Notes under the pieces: model-generated | Database searches by the model: none | Told to the model about the DNA's origin: nothing | What the model saw: only the letters and a program-made list of their open reading frames with translations | Assembly (NCBI GenBank): GCA_929200515.1 | Contig: CAKNAD010000206.1 | Span: forward strand, 1 to 5,184 | DNA length: 5,184 nt | Source: Candidatus Gorgonimonas leptogorgiae | GTDB taxonomy: Bacteria; Pseudomonadota; Gammaproteobacteria; Pseudomonadales; Endozoicomonadaceae | Direction: 5' to 3' | Program-made: the position numbers and the translations under genes | Shown: piece after piece, positions 4,976-5,184 of the stretch | How positions within the stretch are numbered: the first letter of the stretch is position 1 | Layout of the letters: every line of letters starts with the position of its first letter

Positions 4976-5184
4976 CTATATTAACCACTTACAAATAAAA
5001 CGATGATAACAATCACCTATTAAATAAACACACATGGCAGTTATAAATGCAAGATAAAATCTTAGAATCCTTGCCCTCTGGGGGCTATTAAAAAAATCTA
5101 CTTCATTGTTAAAACACTTTGAAATGCACTTGCATTCGGGCAGCGTTTTGCCTCGAATTAGATCTTTTTCTTTAGCCCTGAAAC
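4976..5184 (-). other. Open reading frame entering from the right edge, 69 codons, probably repeat-derived
   Basis: The minus strand is open from the window edge to a TAG stop at 4976-4978. It reads roughly FRAKEKDLIRGKTLPE at the edge, then a Cys-rich part (CKCISKCF), then NSPQRARILRFYLAFITA and a hydrophobic tail. It runs through repeat copy B. In copy A the equivalent frame is shifted by one missing G and interrupted by stops, which argues against a conserved protein. It may be the 3' end of a gene lying to the right, a gene remnant, or a chance frame in a GC-richer repeat. I recognise no family. Confidence 0.2.
5049..5184. repeat. Intergenic repeat, copy B (runs to the window edge)
   Basis: Bases 5049-5103 match copy A at 2359-2412 with three substitutions and one extra G in the first 46 bases, then weaker similarity. 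A 68-base segment absent from copy A (5104-5171) follows, then TTAGCCCT (5172-5179), matched again in copy A at 2411-2418. Small hairpins are visible: GCCC-TCTG-GGGGC in the shared core, AATGC/GCATT (5123-5127/5132-5136) and GGCA/TGCC (5139-5142/5149-5152). Copy B is in the same orientation as copy A and is cut off by the window end, so its full length is unknown. Confidence 0.75.

Overview
The window is strongly AT-rich, and its proteins are correspondingly rich in Asn, Lys, Ile and Tyr. It probably comes from a gammaproteobacterium with a reduced, host-associated style of genome. The evidence is two tRNA genes that closely follow the gammaproteobacterial elongator tRNA-Met and tRNA-Gln(UUG) patterns, both with encoded CCA, plus a YchJ-family gene. 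Long intergenic stretches with decayed repeat copies and two large secreted or membrane proteins without an obvious family fit a symbiont or intracellular bacterium. I cannot name the genus from the sequence.

Layout. Bases 1-264 are non-coding, with a GC hairpin at the left edge that resembles an insertion-sequence end. Bases 265-1638 (minus) encode a 457-aa exported protein ending in a 7-residue tandem repeat; its block order suggests a degenerate actin/Hsp70-type (ASKHA) fold. Bases 1706-2107 (minus) encode a short YchJ protein. Bases 2108-2679 hold no gene but contain repeat copy A, several stem-loops and two AT-rich palindromes just upstream of a tRNA promoter. tRNA-Met (2680-2756) and tRNA-Gln (2824-2898) form a small plus-strand unit. 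It runs head-on into the 3' end of a 640-aa multi-pass membrane protein gene (2903-4825, minus), with only 4 bases between. Bases 4826-5184 hold that gene's promoter region and repeat copy B, inside a reading frame open to the window edge.

How the parts relate. The tRNA pair is one transcription unit. ychJ and the exported-protein gene are on the same strand 67 bp apart and could be co-transcribed, although a plausible promoter lies between them. Nothing in the sequence functionally links the two large unknown proteins. No complete mobile element, CRISPR array, toxin-antitoxin pair or recognisable defence system is present. The most interesting items are the ASKHA-like exported protein, the apparent internal duplication in the 640-aa membrane protein, and the two-copy intergenic repeat.
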